Notes: a model not told the origin generated them from the sequence alone. A stretch of 38,585 bases of DNA from Burkholderiaceae bacterium (GCA_030728985.1 JANQYI010000028.1:1-38585), one strand, 5' to 3'; positions 16,231 through 24,711 are shown, counted from the stretch's first letter. A program made the numbers and translations.

Positions 16231-17619
16231 CTATCGCATCACTTTTAAATGGTCAGCAACGATGAAATCAATGTCTCCGAGAGCTTTGACCTCTTCTGGC
16301 GTAAATCCAGGTGCCACAGCCTCTAAAACAAAACATCCATCAACCCAGTGTAAAACGGCGAGATCAGTGACCAGCCAATCTACACAATGTTTTCCTGTCA
16401 AAGGATACTTGCACCGACGAGGAAGCTTTGTTCGACCCTTACTGTCCGTATGCTCCATCACGATAATCAGCTCAACATCTCCGGAGATGAGATCCATCGC
16501 TCCACCGATTCCCCCACGCTTGGCATCAGTGACACTCCAGTTGGAAACGCTTGCTTCGGCATCGACTTCATACGCACCAAGGATCACTGTATCGATGTGA
16601 CCACCCCGGGCCATTTCAAACGAGGTCACACTTTCAAAATAGGATGTTCCAGGAATCGCCTCGACAAACTGACTGCCCGCATTGAAAACATCAGGATTTA
16701 CAGCGTCGCCTGTCACGATTCCGCCATAACCCAACACTCCATTTTCTGCATGCAACCATACCCCGCGTCCCTCTAAGAAGTTAGAGACTAGTGTTGGAAT
16801 ACCAACCCCCAAGTTGACATAAGAGTTATTCCGCAAGATGAGAGCAGCATTTTCGGCGATACCACTTCGCGTCAGTGCAGCTTTACCGTTATAGATTCGT
16901 GCACTATCTGCAGATCTTTTACCCGCACGCGACAGAGAATTGATATTGATAGGATCGGTAATTTTGATAATGCGATCAATAAAAATACCAGGTAAGCTGA
17001 TGAGTTCAGGAGGCAATTCGCCAACCTCAACAATTTCCTCCACTTCAACAATTGCGACTCTTGCAGCTTTCGCAAAACTTGCATTGAAGTTCGCGCTTCC
17101 GCCACGAAATTGAACATTCCCCGCTCGATCCGCCCGATAAGCACTCAAAAAAGCAAAGTCAACCGTAATTGCGTGCTCCAACAAATAAGGTTTACCGTTG
17201 AAATATCGCACATCTTTGCCATGAGCTAAATCGGTTCCAATACCCGTCGGGGTGTAAAAAGCGGGAATTCCTGAACCTCCTGCGCGGCAACGCTCAACGA
17301 GTGTTCCCTGGGGAACTAATTCAACCTCGAGCGTGCCTGCAGCGATTCTTTTTTCTGCTTCTGTTTCCATACCAGCACGTATCGAAAAGGATGTAATGAC
17401 CTTTTTAACTTGATCATTTTCAACGAGTAATTGACCCTTTTCGCGAGGCGCACCAAGCGAATTGCACACTAAAGTTAAATCGCGAACACCTTTATCTCTA
17501 AGTGCATAGATCAATGTATTGGGAAAACGATGTGCTAATCCAAAACCAGAAATAGCAACACTGGCGCCGTCAGCAATATCATTGATGGACTGCTCAGCAC
17601 TTGAGACGAATTTATTCAT
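16231..17619 (-). CDS. Class I CoA-transferase, alpha and beta subunits fused
   Basis: A 462-aa family I CoA-transferase that would move CoA between an acyl-CoA and a free acid, as in 3-oxoacid CoA-transferases. The N-terminal alpha half (about 1-235) contains ISGFGLAHRFPNTLI and CRAGGSGIPAFYTPTG. The C-terminal beta half (about 250-462) contains NLGVGIPTLVSNFL and the catalytic Glu292 in HAENGVLGYGG. In many bacteria these halves are two genes, and here they are one chain, as in animal SCOT. It is the last gene of the minus-strand operon, 44 bp after the Bug gene. The acid substrate is unknown and is probably the ligand of that receptor. Confidence 0.9.
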   Translation of the reverse strand: MNKFVSSAEQSINDIADGASVAISGFGLAHRFPNTLIYALRDKGVRDLTLVCNSLGAPREKGQLLVENDQVKKVITSFSIRAGMETEAEKRIAAGTLEVELVPQGTLVERCRAGGSGIPAFYTPTGIGTDLAHGKDVRYFNGKPYLLEHAITVDFAFLSAYRADRAGNVQFRGGSANFNASFAKAARVAIVEVEEIVEVGELPPELISLPGIFIDRIIKITDPININSLSRAGKRSADSARIYNGKAALTRSGIAENAALILRNNSYVNLGVGIPTLVSNFLEGRGVWLHAENGVLGYGGIVTGDAVNPDVFNAGSQFVEAIPGTSYFESVTSFEMARGGHIDTVILGAYEVDAEASVSNWSVTDAKRGGIGGAMDLISGDVELIIVMEHTDSKGRTKLPRRCKYPLTGKHCVDWLVTDLAVLHWVDGCFVLEAVAPGFTPEEVKALGDIDFIVADHLKVMR

Positions 17620-17663
17620 GTTTTTTGAAATGTATAAGTCACTTATGAACGATAAAAAATGGG

Positions 17664-18620
17664 TTATTCAATTCGTAAATTCAAGATCTTATTAAGATCG
17701 CTCAAGTCTGTTTTTTCTTGAATCATGGCAGCACGAAATTGCTTTGAATCTAAAAGCTTCAACTCAGAGCCACCTTTTTCAATTCTTGCGCGCACTTCTG
17801 GTTGAGAAAAGTATTTCACTGCGGCAGTTTGAAGTGTTTTCACAACACTGTCAGGTGTACCTGCTGGGGCTAATAAGCCGTACCATGAACTTGTATTGTT
17901 TTTAAAGCCTTGCTCTAGCAAAGTCGGGACATCAGGAAGGGCTTTGGAGCGCGTAGGCGCTGTCACTCCAATCGCACGTAGCCGGCCTGATTGAATATGC
18001 GGCAGCATTGCAGACAAATTTAAAAAAGATACATCAACATGGCCGCCTAACATATCCGTCATAACTGGTGCAGCACCCTTGTAGGGCACATGAGTGAGTT
18101 TAGTTTTTGTTTCGATTTGGAAAATCTCACCTGCAATATGTGTAGAACTCCCCGTGCCAGTCGATGCAAATGTTAACGGTTTCGTTTTTGCAAGTGCGAT
18201 AAATTCTTGGACATTCTTTGCCTTGATGTGAGGAGCAACAACCATCACATTGGGCACATCAATAATTAATAATATTGGGGTGAATTCCTTGACTCCATCG
18301 TAAGGAGGCTTGGCACTAAATACTGGTACAGCGGTGTGTGGCGCGCCAGCACCCACCAAAAGTGTGTAACCATCTGGTGCAGCCTTTGCGGCAAATGCCG
18401 TCCCAATGGATCCGCTCGCACCAGGCTTAGCCTCAACCACAAAAGACTGACCAAGATTCTGCGTTAAGCCATTCGCTAAATCACGCGCTATTTGATCAGC
18501 AGGTCCCCCTACTGGATACGTAATAATGATTTTGACAGGCTTATTTGGATACGATTGAGCAATCGCACTCGAAGACAAACATGCGAAGGAAAGACAAAGT
18601 AAGCTAAAGAAATTTTTCAT
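17664..18620 (-). CDS. Bug/TctC-type tripartite tricarboxylate transporter substrate-binding protein
   Basis: A second periplasmic receptor, 318 aa, with a signal peptide ending SSAIAQ at about residue 22. The hallmark VKIIITYPVGGPADQIAR follows, with EAKPGASGSIGTAFAAKA and HVPYKGAAPVMTDMLGGH. It is clearly a paralogue of the Bug protein encoded at 11655-12644 but diverged through most of its length, so a different ligand is likely. It lies between the MBL hydrolase gene (38 bp) and the CoA-transferase gene (44 bp) in one minus-strand operon. TctA/TctB membrane subunits are absent here. Its ligand is probably the substrate of the operon's CoA enzymes. Confidence 0.93.
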   Translation of the reverse strand: MKNFFSLLCLSFACLSSSAIAQSYPNKPVKIIITYPVGGPADQIARDLANGLTQNLGQSFVVEAKPGASGSIGTAFAAKAAPDGYTLLVGAGAPHTAVPVFSAKPPYDGVKEFTPILLIIDVPNVMVVAPHIKAKNVQEFIALAKTKPLTFASTGTGSSTHIAGEIFQIETKTKLTHVPYKGAAPVMTDMLGGHVDVSFLNLSAMLPHIQSGRLRAIGVTAPTRSKALPDVPTLLEQGFKNNTSSWYGLLAPAGTPDSVVKTLQTAAVKYFSQPEVRARIEKGGSELKLLDSKQFRAAMIQEKTDLSDLNKILNLRIE

Positions 18621-18658
18621 TTTTTAATCATCCATTAAAGTTAACTTTACAAGAGATA

Positions 18659-19558
18659 TTATTCACCACGTGCCTCTGGCTCGACAGGCTCAAAACGGTA
18701 ACCCTTCACACTATCCCCGCGTACATAACCACAATGCGGCCAACCAAAATGCACAGGCATGATCAGTGCATTGCGTTCAGCTGCTCTTTTTAAAAATAAA
18801 GCTCGCGAGGCACGTGCTTGCTCTGCGTGCGCATCGATCCATGTATTGATATGCGGCATGGCAATTTGTAATGGGCTATGCATCACATCGCCCGCAAAGA
18901 TCGCCTCTTTACCTTCAGATCTCAAGCGGAAATGCAATGAACCAGGAGTGTGCCCAGGCATCGCTTCAGCTTCGAGACAACCAGCTACAACTTCCCCATC
19001 ACCAATCAAATCAATGAGGCCCGCTTCGTATAAGGGGAGCACACTGTCTTCGAAGGATCCGCTAATCACACCTTTTTCACCTTTCAAATAAGCCGCATGG
19101 GCATTTTCGAAATCGACCTTGGGCATCAAATGACGGGCATTGGGAAACATCGGTACCCAACGTCCATCTTCCATCCGCGTACCCCAACCCACATGGTCGG
19201 GATGAAAGTGTGTGACGATCACATGTGTCACAGATTTTGGATCAGCTCCTGCGGCAGCCAACCATAAAGGGGTCAGGGTATTAAGATTGTTCATGCGCTC
19301 AGAGGCGCGTTTTTTATGATTACCTACACCTAAATCGATCACAATCACCTTGTCATCGATATGCATCACCCACAACTGCATCGCGACAATAAAGCGCTCA
19401 AGACGGATGTTGTAATGGTGCGGCGCGAGCCACGAAAGGTGTGGTTTGATCTCCTTGACATCAAGCTCAGGGAAAACAAAATCTGCGGCATGGGTAGGAC
19501 CGCTGTACTCAAGAACGTTATATATCTTTGCACGGCCAACATTGCGCGAGTAAATCAT
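18659..19558 (-). CDS. MBL-fold metallo-hydrolase
   Basis: A 299-aa metallo-beta-lactamase-fold hydrolase with a complete binuclear zinc site. His117, His119, Asp121 and His122 are in THFHPDHVGW. A further His lies in MPGHTPGSLHFRL, the bridging Asp in FAGDVMHSPLQ and the last His in MPVHFGWPHC. There is no signal peptide, so it is cytoplasmic. Relatives include lactonases and thioesterase-like enzymes. In this operon a lactone- or thioester-cleaving step in an organic-acid pathway is plausible but unproven. Upstream lies the EthD-like gene (43 bp) and downstream the Bug gene. The ribosome site reads CGGAGAT on the minus strand. Confidence 0.88.
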   Translation of the reverse strand: MIYSRNVGRAKIYNVLEYSGPTHAADFVFPELDVKEIKPHLSWLAPHHYNIRLERFIVAMQLWVMHIDDKVIVIDLGVGNHKKRASERMNNLNTLTPLWLAAAGADPKSVTHVIVTHFHPDHVGWGTRMEDGRWVPMFPNARHLMPKVDFENAHAAYLKGEKGVISGSFEDSVLPLYEAGLIDLIGDGEVVAGCLEAEAMPGHTPGSLHFRLRSEGKEAIFAGDVMHSPLQIAMPHINTWIDAHAEQARASRALFLKRAAERNALIMPVHFGWPHCGYVRGDSVKGYRFEPVEPEARGE

Positions 19559-19601
19559 CTTTTTTATCTCCGTTAATTTTTATAATTTTTTTTATCAGTT
19601 G

Positions 19602-20327
19602 TTATTCGACTTGTCGATAGGTCAACCGCCATCTTGTATCGCGCTTCTCCCAAGAAGGTGGACCTGATGAAAATGAGTTACCCGCTGGATCGGCTGTTAA
19701 TCTTGCTTGCATGAATGCCTGAGCGTGCGCCTCATCTGCAATTCCATACATCGCAACGTAATTTGGCACGCCTGGCGCAGGATGCATAAACTCGCGCATA
19801 CAGGCATACCGTGCACCACTCACAAAGCCATATCCAGCTAACACCTCCGGCACATGGATCTGGTTGTAAAACTCATTGAACTGGGCGACTTCAGATGTGC
19901 CTGAACCCGCTGCTTCACTCATCCCGACAAGATACATGTATGGCGATGCAGATACTTGCAATGCCCTTGGGTTATTTAACAAATGTTTCCACAGGAGACG
20001 CCATTTTGTTTGGCGTTTTTGCCAGGCGCTTGGTCCATCGCTATAGACAGGTCGTCCGCTTGCCGGACCATCATTGCGAGAAATATAAAGCAATGCGGCT
20101 TCTTCGCTTGCAATGTCATAGGCCGCTAAAAATCGGGGGCCTCGAGGTCCGCGAGGATCGTCTTGCGCAAGCTCATAACGTCGACCGCGCAAAAATCCAG
20201 GATTACTTGCCAAGACCTCAGGACGATGCGTGTCGCTGTAAAAACGATTGAACTCTGCCACATCTGCAGCACTTGTATCAGCGGGAATATCCATCCCCAC
20301 CCAATAGGTAAATAATGCATCACTCAT
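19602..20327 (-). CDS. Tandem-duplicated EthD-like (dimeric alpha-beta barrel) protein
   Basis: I recognise the fold type but not a named family. The start is the ATG at 20327 (MSDALFTYWVGMDIP), preceded by AGGATT; an in-frame extension to 20378 overlaps the DUF35 gene. The 241-aa protein is an internal duplication. The first half has EFNRFYSDTHRPEVLASNPG and later PSAWQKRQTKWRL. The second half repeats this as QFNEFYNQIHVPEVLAGYG and PSWEKRDTRWRL. Each half resembles an EthD-like ferredoxin-fold domain, and the fused pair would fold as one pseudo-dimer. Such domains often bind or alter small aromatic or oxygenated molecules without cofactors. Its place after the thiolase-like and DUF35 genes suggests a step in the same pathway. 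Confidence 0.75.
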   Translation of the reverse strand: MSDALFTYWVGMDIPADTSAADVAEFNRFYSDTHRPEVLASNPGFLRGRRYELAQDDPRGPRGPRFLAAYDIASEEAALLYISRNDGPASGRPVYSDGPSAWQKRQTKWRLLWKHLLNNPRALQVSASPYMYLVGMSEAAGSGTSEVAQFNEFYNQIHVPEVLAGYGFVSGARYACMREFMHPAPGVPNYVAMYGIADEAHAQAFMQARLTADPAGNSFSSGPPSWEKRDTRWRLTYRQVE

Positions 20328-20343
20328 TGCATAATCCTTTTTT

Positions 20344-20745
20344 TTAGACTGGCTTAAACACGGGTATACCAGCACCATTCTCGCTGTACTTGAACGTCAC
20401 CTGCACTTTCTGACCACAGCGGATCGTATCCAAATCACACTCCACGATATTGGTGAGCATCGTGGGGCCCTCTTGCAAAGTGACATACGCGATCACATAA
20501 GGCACAGGCCCTGATACGCGTGTCACGCTATAACTGTAGATCGTACCGGCACCGGTTGCTTCTTTCCATTCCGTTTTGTCACTAAAACAAAAGGGGCAGA
20601 GCGCGCGTGGATAGTGGTGATACTGGCCACAGTCACTGCAAAATTTGACCAGTAGTTTTCCCTTTGTCGCAGCTTCAAAAAATGGCTCATCGCCATAGTT
20701 GAACTTGGGATCGGATATTTTTCTATCTTGATAGGGGGTCGCCAT
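20344..20745 (-). CDS. Zn-ribbon and OB-fold protein (DUF35), thiolase partner
   Basis: A 133-aa DUF35 protein. The start was placed at the ATG at 20745 (MATPYQDRKISDP), with a GGAAAGAGAA ribosome site. An open frame to 20973 exists but runs into the thiolase gene. The rubredoxin-like zinc ribbon has CSDCG and CPFC (about residues 33-54), followed by an OB-fold with GTIYSYSVTRV and PYVIAYVTLQEGP. Such proteins form obligate complexes with thiolase-like partners, for example in Ltp2-type aldolases and some archaeal thiolases. It begins 4 bp after the stop of the thiolase-like gene, so co-translation and complex formation are likely. Confidence 0.9.
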   Translation of the reverse strand: MATPYQDRKISDPKFNYGDEPFFEAATKGKLLVKFCSDCGQYHHYPRALCPFCFSDKTEWKEATGAGTIYSYSVTRVSGPVPYVIAYVTLQEGPTMLTNIVECDLDTIRCGQKVQVTFKYSENGAGIPVFKPV

Positions 20746-20749
20746 CGAA

Positions 20750-21907
20750 TTATTCTCTTTCCATGATGAGGGTGGCACTGCCGTGGCGCGTACTGAGCGA
20801 TCCACCGGTTCCGTGTGCAAGCGCAAGATCGCAGTTTTTGACCTGAACGAGTGGATGTGCTTCGCCTCGTAATTGACGGACAGCCTCGATAATTTTGGTG
20901 ATACCACCGCGATTAACAGGGTGGTTATTACACAAGCCACCGCCGTCTGTATTGAACGGCAATTTACCCACACCGGAAATGAGATTACCGTCCATCACAA
21001 ACTTGCCGCCTTCCCCTTTTTTACAAAAGCCAAGGTCCTCAAGCGTCATAATGACCGTGATCGTAAAGCTATCGTAGATCGAGGCGTACTTGATATCCTG
21101 AGGTGTCACATCCGCTTCCGCAAAAGCGATTGGACCGGAGCGCACGGCTCCCGTATAAGTAATGTCAACTTTTCCACCCATCTGACCTTTCGGTGATTCT
21201 CCTGCGCCGATGAGCTTGACCATCGGACGCTTGAGCCGTTTGGCAACCTCTGGGCTCACCACAATGACGGCGCCGCCACCATCGGTCACCACGCAACAAT
21301 CCAGTCGATGAAGCGGGTCTGAGATCATGGGCGACTTCAGCACATCCTCAACAGTCACAACTTTTTTAAGATATGCGTTTGGATTGTGCTGTGCATGATG
21401 TGAGGCGGCAACTTTGACCCAAGCGAGTTGTTCACTGGTCGTGCCAAACTCATACATATGGCGCATGGCGGAGAGCGCATATAAGTTAACGGTGACGGGC
21501 CCATAAGGCATTTCAAAAGGCGTATCTGGAATGTTCGAATCTAACTCGCGCACGATCGTGCCTGGTCGACCAAATCCGGCGCAGGTGATCAGCGCCACAC
21601 TACACTTGCCCGCAGCAATGGCCTCGGCGGCATGCGCAACCAGATACAGATAAGACGATCCACCAGTATTTGTAGAGTCTGAATGCCGGACTGTTAAACC
21701 CATGTAGTCGATCATATTGATGCCACCAAGTCCGCCTGGGGCATCGGTCGAACAAAAATAGCCATCAACGTCGTGGATCGTGAGTCCTGCATCCTCGAGA
21801 GCCCCTTTTGCACATTCCGCATGCAACTGGGCGAGTGATTTATTTTCAATTTTTCGTGCGGGGTGCTCGTAAATGCCCCCAATATAGGCTTTGCCGCGAA
21901 TGCTCAT
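20750..21907 (-). CDS. Thiolase-like protein (lipid-transfer/Ltp2-type), thiolase cysteines not evident
   Basis: A 385-aa thiolase-superfamily protein of the non-canonical SCP-x/Ltp type. The N-terminal half has KGALEDAGLTIHDVDGYF. At the usual nucleophile position the motif reads STNTGGSSYLY, with no Cys. At the second catalytic position the C-terminal half shows AHGTGGSLSTRHGSA rather than a Cys-Gly motif. The Asn-His-Pro loop (NNHPVNRGG) and a Tyr in SIYDSFT are kept. Ltp2 enzymes, which also pair with DUF35, cleave carbon bonds by a retro-aldol route that does not need these cysteines. An aldolase-like reaction is therefore at least as likely as thiolysis (inference). It is the first gene of the operon, behind a good promoter. 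Confidence 0.82.
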   Translation of the reverse strand: MSIRGKAYIGGIYEHPARKIENKSLAQLHAECAKGALEDAGLTIHDVDGYFCSTDAPGGLGGINMIDYMGLTVRHSDSTNTGGSSYLYLVAHAAEAIAAGKCSVALITCAGFGRPGTIVRELDSNIPDTPFEMPYGPVTVNLYALSAMRHMYEFGTTSEQLAWVKVAASHHAQHNPNAYLKKVVTVEDVLKSPMISDPLHRLDCCVVTDGGGAVIVVSPEVAKRLKRPMVKLIGAGESPKGQMGGKVDITYTGAVRSGPIAFAEADVTPQDIKYASIYDSFTITVIMTLEDLGFCKKGEGGKFVMDGNLISGVGKLPFNTDGGGLCNNHPVNRGGITKIIEAVRQLRGEAHPLVQVKNCDLALAHGTGGSLSTRHGSATLIMERE

Positions 21908-21983
21908 GCGCTGTTGTCTCTGTCAATGAATGTCTGACGCATCGAACGATTCGACTGTCGCATCCTATTTATTATGCTTAATT

Positions 21984-22012
21984 TTTATACCATGCAGATC
22001 TAGGTATGTAAA
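21984..22012 (-). promoter_or_regulatory. Promoter of the thiolase-like operon
   Basis: On the minus strand TTTACA (22012-22007) and TATAAA (21989-21984) are exactly 17 bp apart, 76 bp before the start codon at 21907. Both hexamers are close to sigma-70 consensus. The 171-bp gap between ridA and this operon otherwise shows only a weak TGACCT/AGGTCA repeat near the ridA stop. Confidence 0.55.
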
Positions 22013-22078
22013 TCAAATTTCCCAAATCCGTTGAGCAAGGCGCGCAACACCTGCTAGATGACCTGAAGAGATAAAAGG

Positions 22079-22453
22079 TCAAACCTTTTTCTCGACAACA
22101 AGTTGGATTTCAACCATAAAGCCGTAGTGGAGCTCGGGTACGGGCACCACTGCGCGCGCGGGTTTATGTTCACCAAAGATGTCAGCATAAATGGCATTGA
22201 ATTCAGGCCAATTTGAGACACCAACAATATACGCGGTGCACTGCACAACATCGTTCAGCGTATTGTTTGTGGCTTTGAGAATATTGGCGCAGTGCTTGAA
22301 AGAGGCACGGACTTGACGCTCAAAATTATCGGCTTCGCCTTCGGCGGGTTTTCCAGGTAGAACGCCTGAGACAAAGATCAAACCCTTAGACTCGACAGCA
22401 TGGCTGTAGTGACCGGCTGGGACGGGCGTATGCGGGGACTGGATAAGTTTCAT
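22079..22453 (-). CDS. RidA family protein (YjgF/YER057c/UK114)
   Basis: A 124-aa protein of the Rid family, whose founding members hydrolyse reactive enamine/imine intermediates. Landmarks are PVPAGHYSHAV near the N-terminus, GLIFVSGVLPG, NTLNDVVQCTAYI and the catalytic-site Arg100 in KPARAVVPV, with Glu115 in FMVEIQLVV. The Arg is kept, so deaminase activity is possible. Spacing to the thiolase-like gene is 171 bp with a separate promoter between them, so it may be independently transcribed although on the same strand. It is divergent from the phzF-like gene. Rid proteins beside catabolic operons often act on pathway intermediates, so a specific role is possible. Confidence 0.9.
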   Translation of the reverse strand: MKLIQSPHTPVPAGHYSHAVESKGLIFVSGVLPGKPAEGEADNFERQVRASFKHCANILKATNNTLNDVVQCTAYIVGVSNWPEFNAIYADIFGEHKPARAVVPVPELHYGFMVEIQLVVEKKV

Positions 22454-22557
22454 TGCGTCTTTGCTAATTCAGTGTGAGGAATGGATTGAGTCGATGGAAT
22501 GTATATTGTTATATTGCATTGATGCATATCTTATCTTACTAGGACCTTCAAGAATTC

Positions 22558-23400
22558 ATGAATAGCCGCCGCTTCATTCAATGCGATGTCTTTAGCCCCA
22601 TTCCATATCAAGGTAATGGGTTGGCTGTTGTCGTCGATGCCGAGGGCTTGACCGACGAGCAGATGCAGCGTTTTGCCGCTTGGACAAACCTCGCTGAAAC
22701 GACCTTTCTGTTGCCACCAACAGATCCAACCGCCGACTATCGCGTACGAATATTCACACCTAGCCGCGAGATGCTTTTCGCGGGTCACCCGACACTCGGG
22801 TCTTGCGCCTCATGGCTGCATTGCGGTGGCATCCCAAAAATAAAAGATCTCGTCAAACAAGAATGTGGCGTGGGTATTGTCGAAGTCGATGTGTCTCAAC
22901 AACCGACACTTTCTTTTGCGGCACCCCCTACGACCATCAAAGACATGGATTCTGCGCATCGCGACGACATTATCCGCGCGCTGAACATCCCCACTGACGC
23001 GATTGTGCACACCGCCGAACTATGCAACGGTCCCACGTGGCAGTTGTTTGAACTCAAACACGCCGAGCAAGTTCTTGCCTTGGATTCTTCATGCGTGAGA
23101 TGGCCAACATTTAAGGCGATCGGGCTCATCGCTCCGCATCCGCCTGACAGCGAATGCGACTATGAGGTGCGGATGCTCGCGCCCTCGAGTGGGATGAGCG
23201 AAGATCCCATTACAGGCTCACTGAACGCAGCCATCGCAAAATGGCTGATGCACAACAACCGTCTTCAAAAGCCTTATCTTGTCGCGCAAGGCACTCAAAT
23301 TGGTCGTTCAGGCCGTGTTTCGGTCACGCCAGGGAGTCGTGAAACCGTTTGGATCGGTGGCGAAGTACATATTTTGATCGAAGGAAGCGTGCAGATCTAA
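22558..23400 (+). CDS. PhzF family isomerase/epimerase
   Basis: A 280-aa member of the PhzF/diaminopimelate-epimerase-fold family. The active-site Glu47 lies in WTNLAETTFLLPP. Other landmarks are the N-terminal DVFSPIPYQGNGLAVV, the middle motif REMLFAGHPTLGSC and the C-terminal DPITGSLNAAIAKW. There are no other phenazine genes, so phenazine synthesis is not suggested, and most family members act as isomerases of unknown substrate. The gene is alone on the plus strand, between ridA (divergent, 104 bp) and pyrB (convergent, 15 bp). The ribosome site AGGACC lies about 12 bp before the ATG and is moderate. Confidence 0.92.
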   Translation: MNSRRFIQCDVFSPIPYQGNGLAVVVDAEGLTDEQMQRFAAWTNLAETTFLLPPTDPTADYRVRIFTPSREMLFAGHPTLGSCASWLHCGGIPKIKDLVKQECGVGIVEVDVSQQPTLSFAAPPTTIKDMDSAHRDDIIRALNIPTDAIVHTAELCNGPTWQLFELKHAEQVLALDSSCVRWPTFKAIGLIAPHPPDSECDYEVRMLAPSSGMSEDPITGSLNAAIAKWLMHNNRLQKPYLVAQGTQIGRSGRVSVTPGSRETVWIGGEVHILIEGSVQI

Positions 23401-23415
23401 AAATATCGCTTCACC

Positions 23416-24675
23416 TTATTCGAAATCAGGCAGGGCATCGTCAGGTCCGATATGCGCCGGCGTCGTCCAGGTGACATCACGCATCGAGCGCTGCACCAAG
23501 CGATCAACACCCAGCAACTTCGCAAAGATTGCCATCCGAATCGGAATGCCATTATCGGTTTGACGGAAAATCGCCAAACGAGGATCCGCGTTTAAATCGA
23601 CACTCAGATCATAGGAGCCAGGACGACTATCGCGTGGCAGCGGATGCATGATAACCACATCTTTTTTGCAGGCCTCGTTGACGAGCTTTTGATTGATTTC
23701 AAACTCTGCGCCATAACCATCGATCGCTTCTTCGCCGAAACGTTCTTTTTGAATGCGCGTGGCATACAAAATATCTGCTTTCCCCAAACCGTTTACCGGC
23801 GAGTCACTGAACTCAATCACATGCCCATTGCGACTGACCGCCTCGACAATCTCCGCGGGCATCTCCAAGGATTGCGGAGCGATCAAGGTGAATGTTAAGC
23901 CACGATACAGTGACAGCAACTTGATCAACGAGTGAACCGTGCGCCCATACTTCAAATCGCCGACCATCGCAATGTGTGCGCCATCGATGAGTTTTCCGAG
24001 ACGTGAAAACTCGCGCTGAATCGTGTAGAGATCTAAAAGCGCCTGACTCGGGTGCTCGCCGGGGCCATCGCCCCCATTAACCACAGGAATATTAGTGGCC
24101 TGCGCAAACTCCGCCACTGCACCCTTTTCTGGGTGACGGATCACCATCGCGTCGACATAACCACTCACGACACGACTGGTGTCATAAATCGACTCACCCT
24201 TGGCCATCGAGGAAAAAGTAAAGCCCGTTGTGTCACATACCGAGCCACCCAGCCGACAAAACGCGGCACCAAAACTAATTCGCGTACGCGTACTGGCTTC
24301 AAAAAATAAGTTGGCTAATACGGCGCCCTCGAGCACGCGGGTGACTTTTTGACGTCGAGCGATAGGCTGCATCACATCGGCGAGCCAAAACATCTCCTCA
24401 ACCGACTCTCGGGATAATTGATCGACCGATAACAAATGATTGGCTGAAAGGCTCGAAGACGAGCCCATGTGCGGGCTATTAGGCAAATTGGCGAGAATTT
24501 CCGTCACATAACGACGCGCAACCTCTGGCATCGCGCGATACTCGCTCGACTCATCGGGGAGCAGCCAACTGTCAAGCGTCCTGCGACGACAGCCAATCCG
24601 CTCCGCAAACGCGTCACGGGTCATGTTTAAACGGCGCATTGCATCCCGCAGCAGTGCCTGTGTCGCGATCGCCAT
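23416..24675 (-). CDS. pyrB: Aspartate carbamoyltransferase with N-terminal HTH-like extension
   Basis: The enzyme makes N-carbamoyl-aspartate from carbamoyl phosphate and aspartate in pyrimidine synthesis. Catalytic residues are intact: STRTR at 128-132, Lys159 in SSMAKGES, HPSQALLDLY, an Arg in TRIQKERFG and MHPLPRDSRPG. At 419 aa it exceeds the usual catalytic chain (about 310 aa). The extra N-terminal segment of about 75 residues resembles a Cro/C1-type helix-turn-helix (RLNMTRDAFAERIGCRRRTLDSW). This long form is known to me from betaproteobacteria, but the role of the extension is unclear. No pyrI regulatory subunit or pyrC is nearby. The start is supported by a strong AGGTGA site 6 bp ahead. 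GNAT lies upstream on the same strand. Confidence 0.88.
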   Translation of the reverse strand: MAIATQALLRDAMRRLNMTRDAFAERIGCRRRTLDSWLLPDESSEYRAMPEVARRYVTEILANLPNSPHMGSSSSLSANHLLSVDQLSRESVEEMFWLADVMQPIARRQKVTRVLEGAVLANLFFEASTRTRISFGAAFCRLGGSVCDTTGFTFSSMAKGESIYDTSRVVSGYVDAMVIRHPEKGAVAEFAQATNIPVVNGGDGPGEHPSQALLDLYTIQREFSRLGKLIDGAHIAMVGDLKYGRTVHSLIKLLSLYRGLTFTLIAPQSLEMPAEIVEAVSRNGHVIEFSDSPVNGLGKADILYATRIQKERFGEEAIDGYGAEFEINQKLVNEACKKDVVIMHPLPRDSRPGSYDLSVDLNADPRLAIFRQTDNGIPIRMAIFAKLLGVDRLVQRSMRDVTWTTPAHIGPDDALPDFE

Positions 24676-24711
24676 AGCTCACCTATACACAAAAGTTATA
24701 TAAACCAGACA

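Noticed and set aside
16220-16232. AGAACA-g-TGTTCT palindrome at the modC/CoA-transferase junction
   Set aside because: A one-base loop cannot form a terminator hairpin, no T-run follows, and the site is at gene ends rather than at a promoter.
17634-17646. ATAAGT-c-ACTTAT dyad between the Bug and CoA-transferase genes
   Set aside because: It is short, A/T-rich and inside an operon, so it is probably coincidental.
22515-22526. TGCAT-tg-ATGCA repeat in the ridA-phzF gap
   Set aside because: Arms of five bases are too short to separate from chance in an A/T-rich gap.
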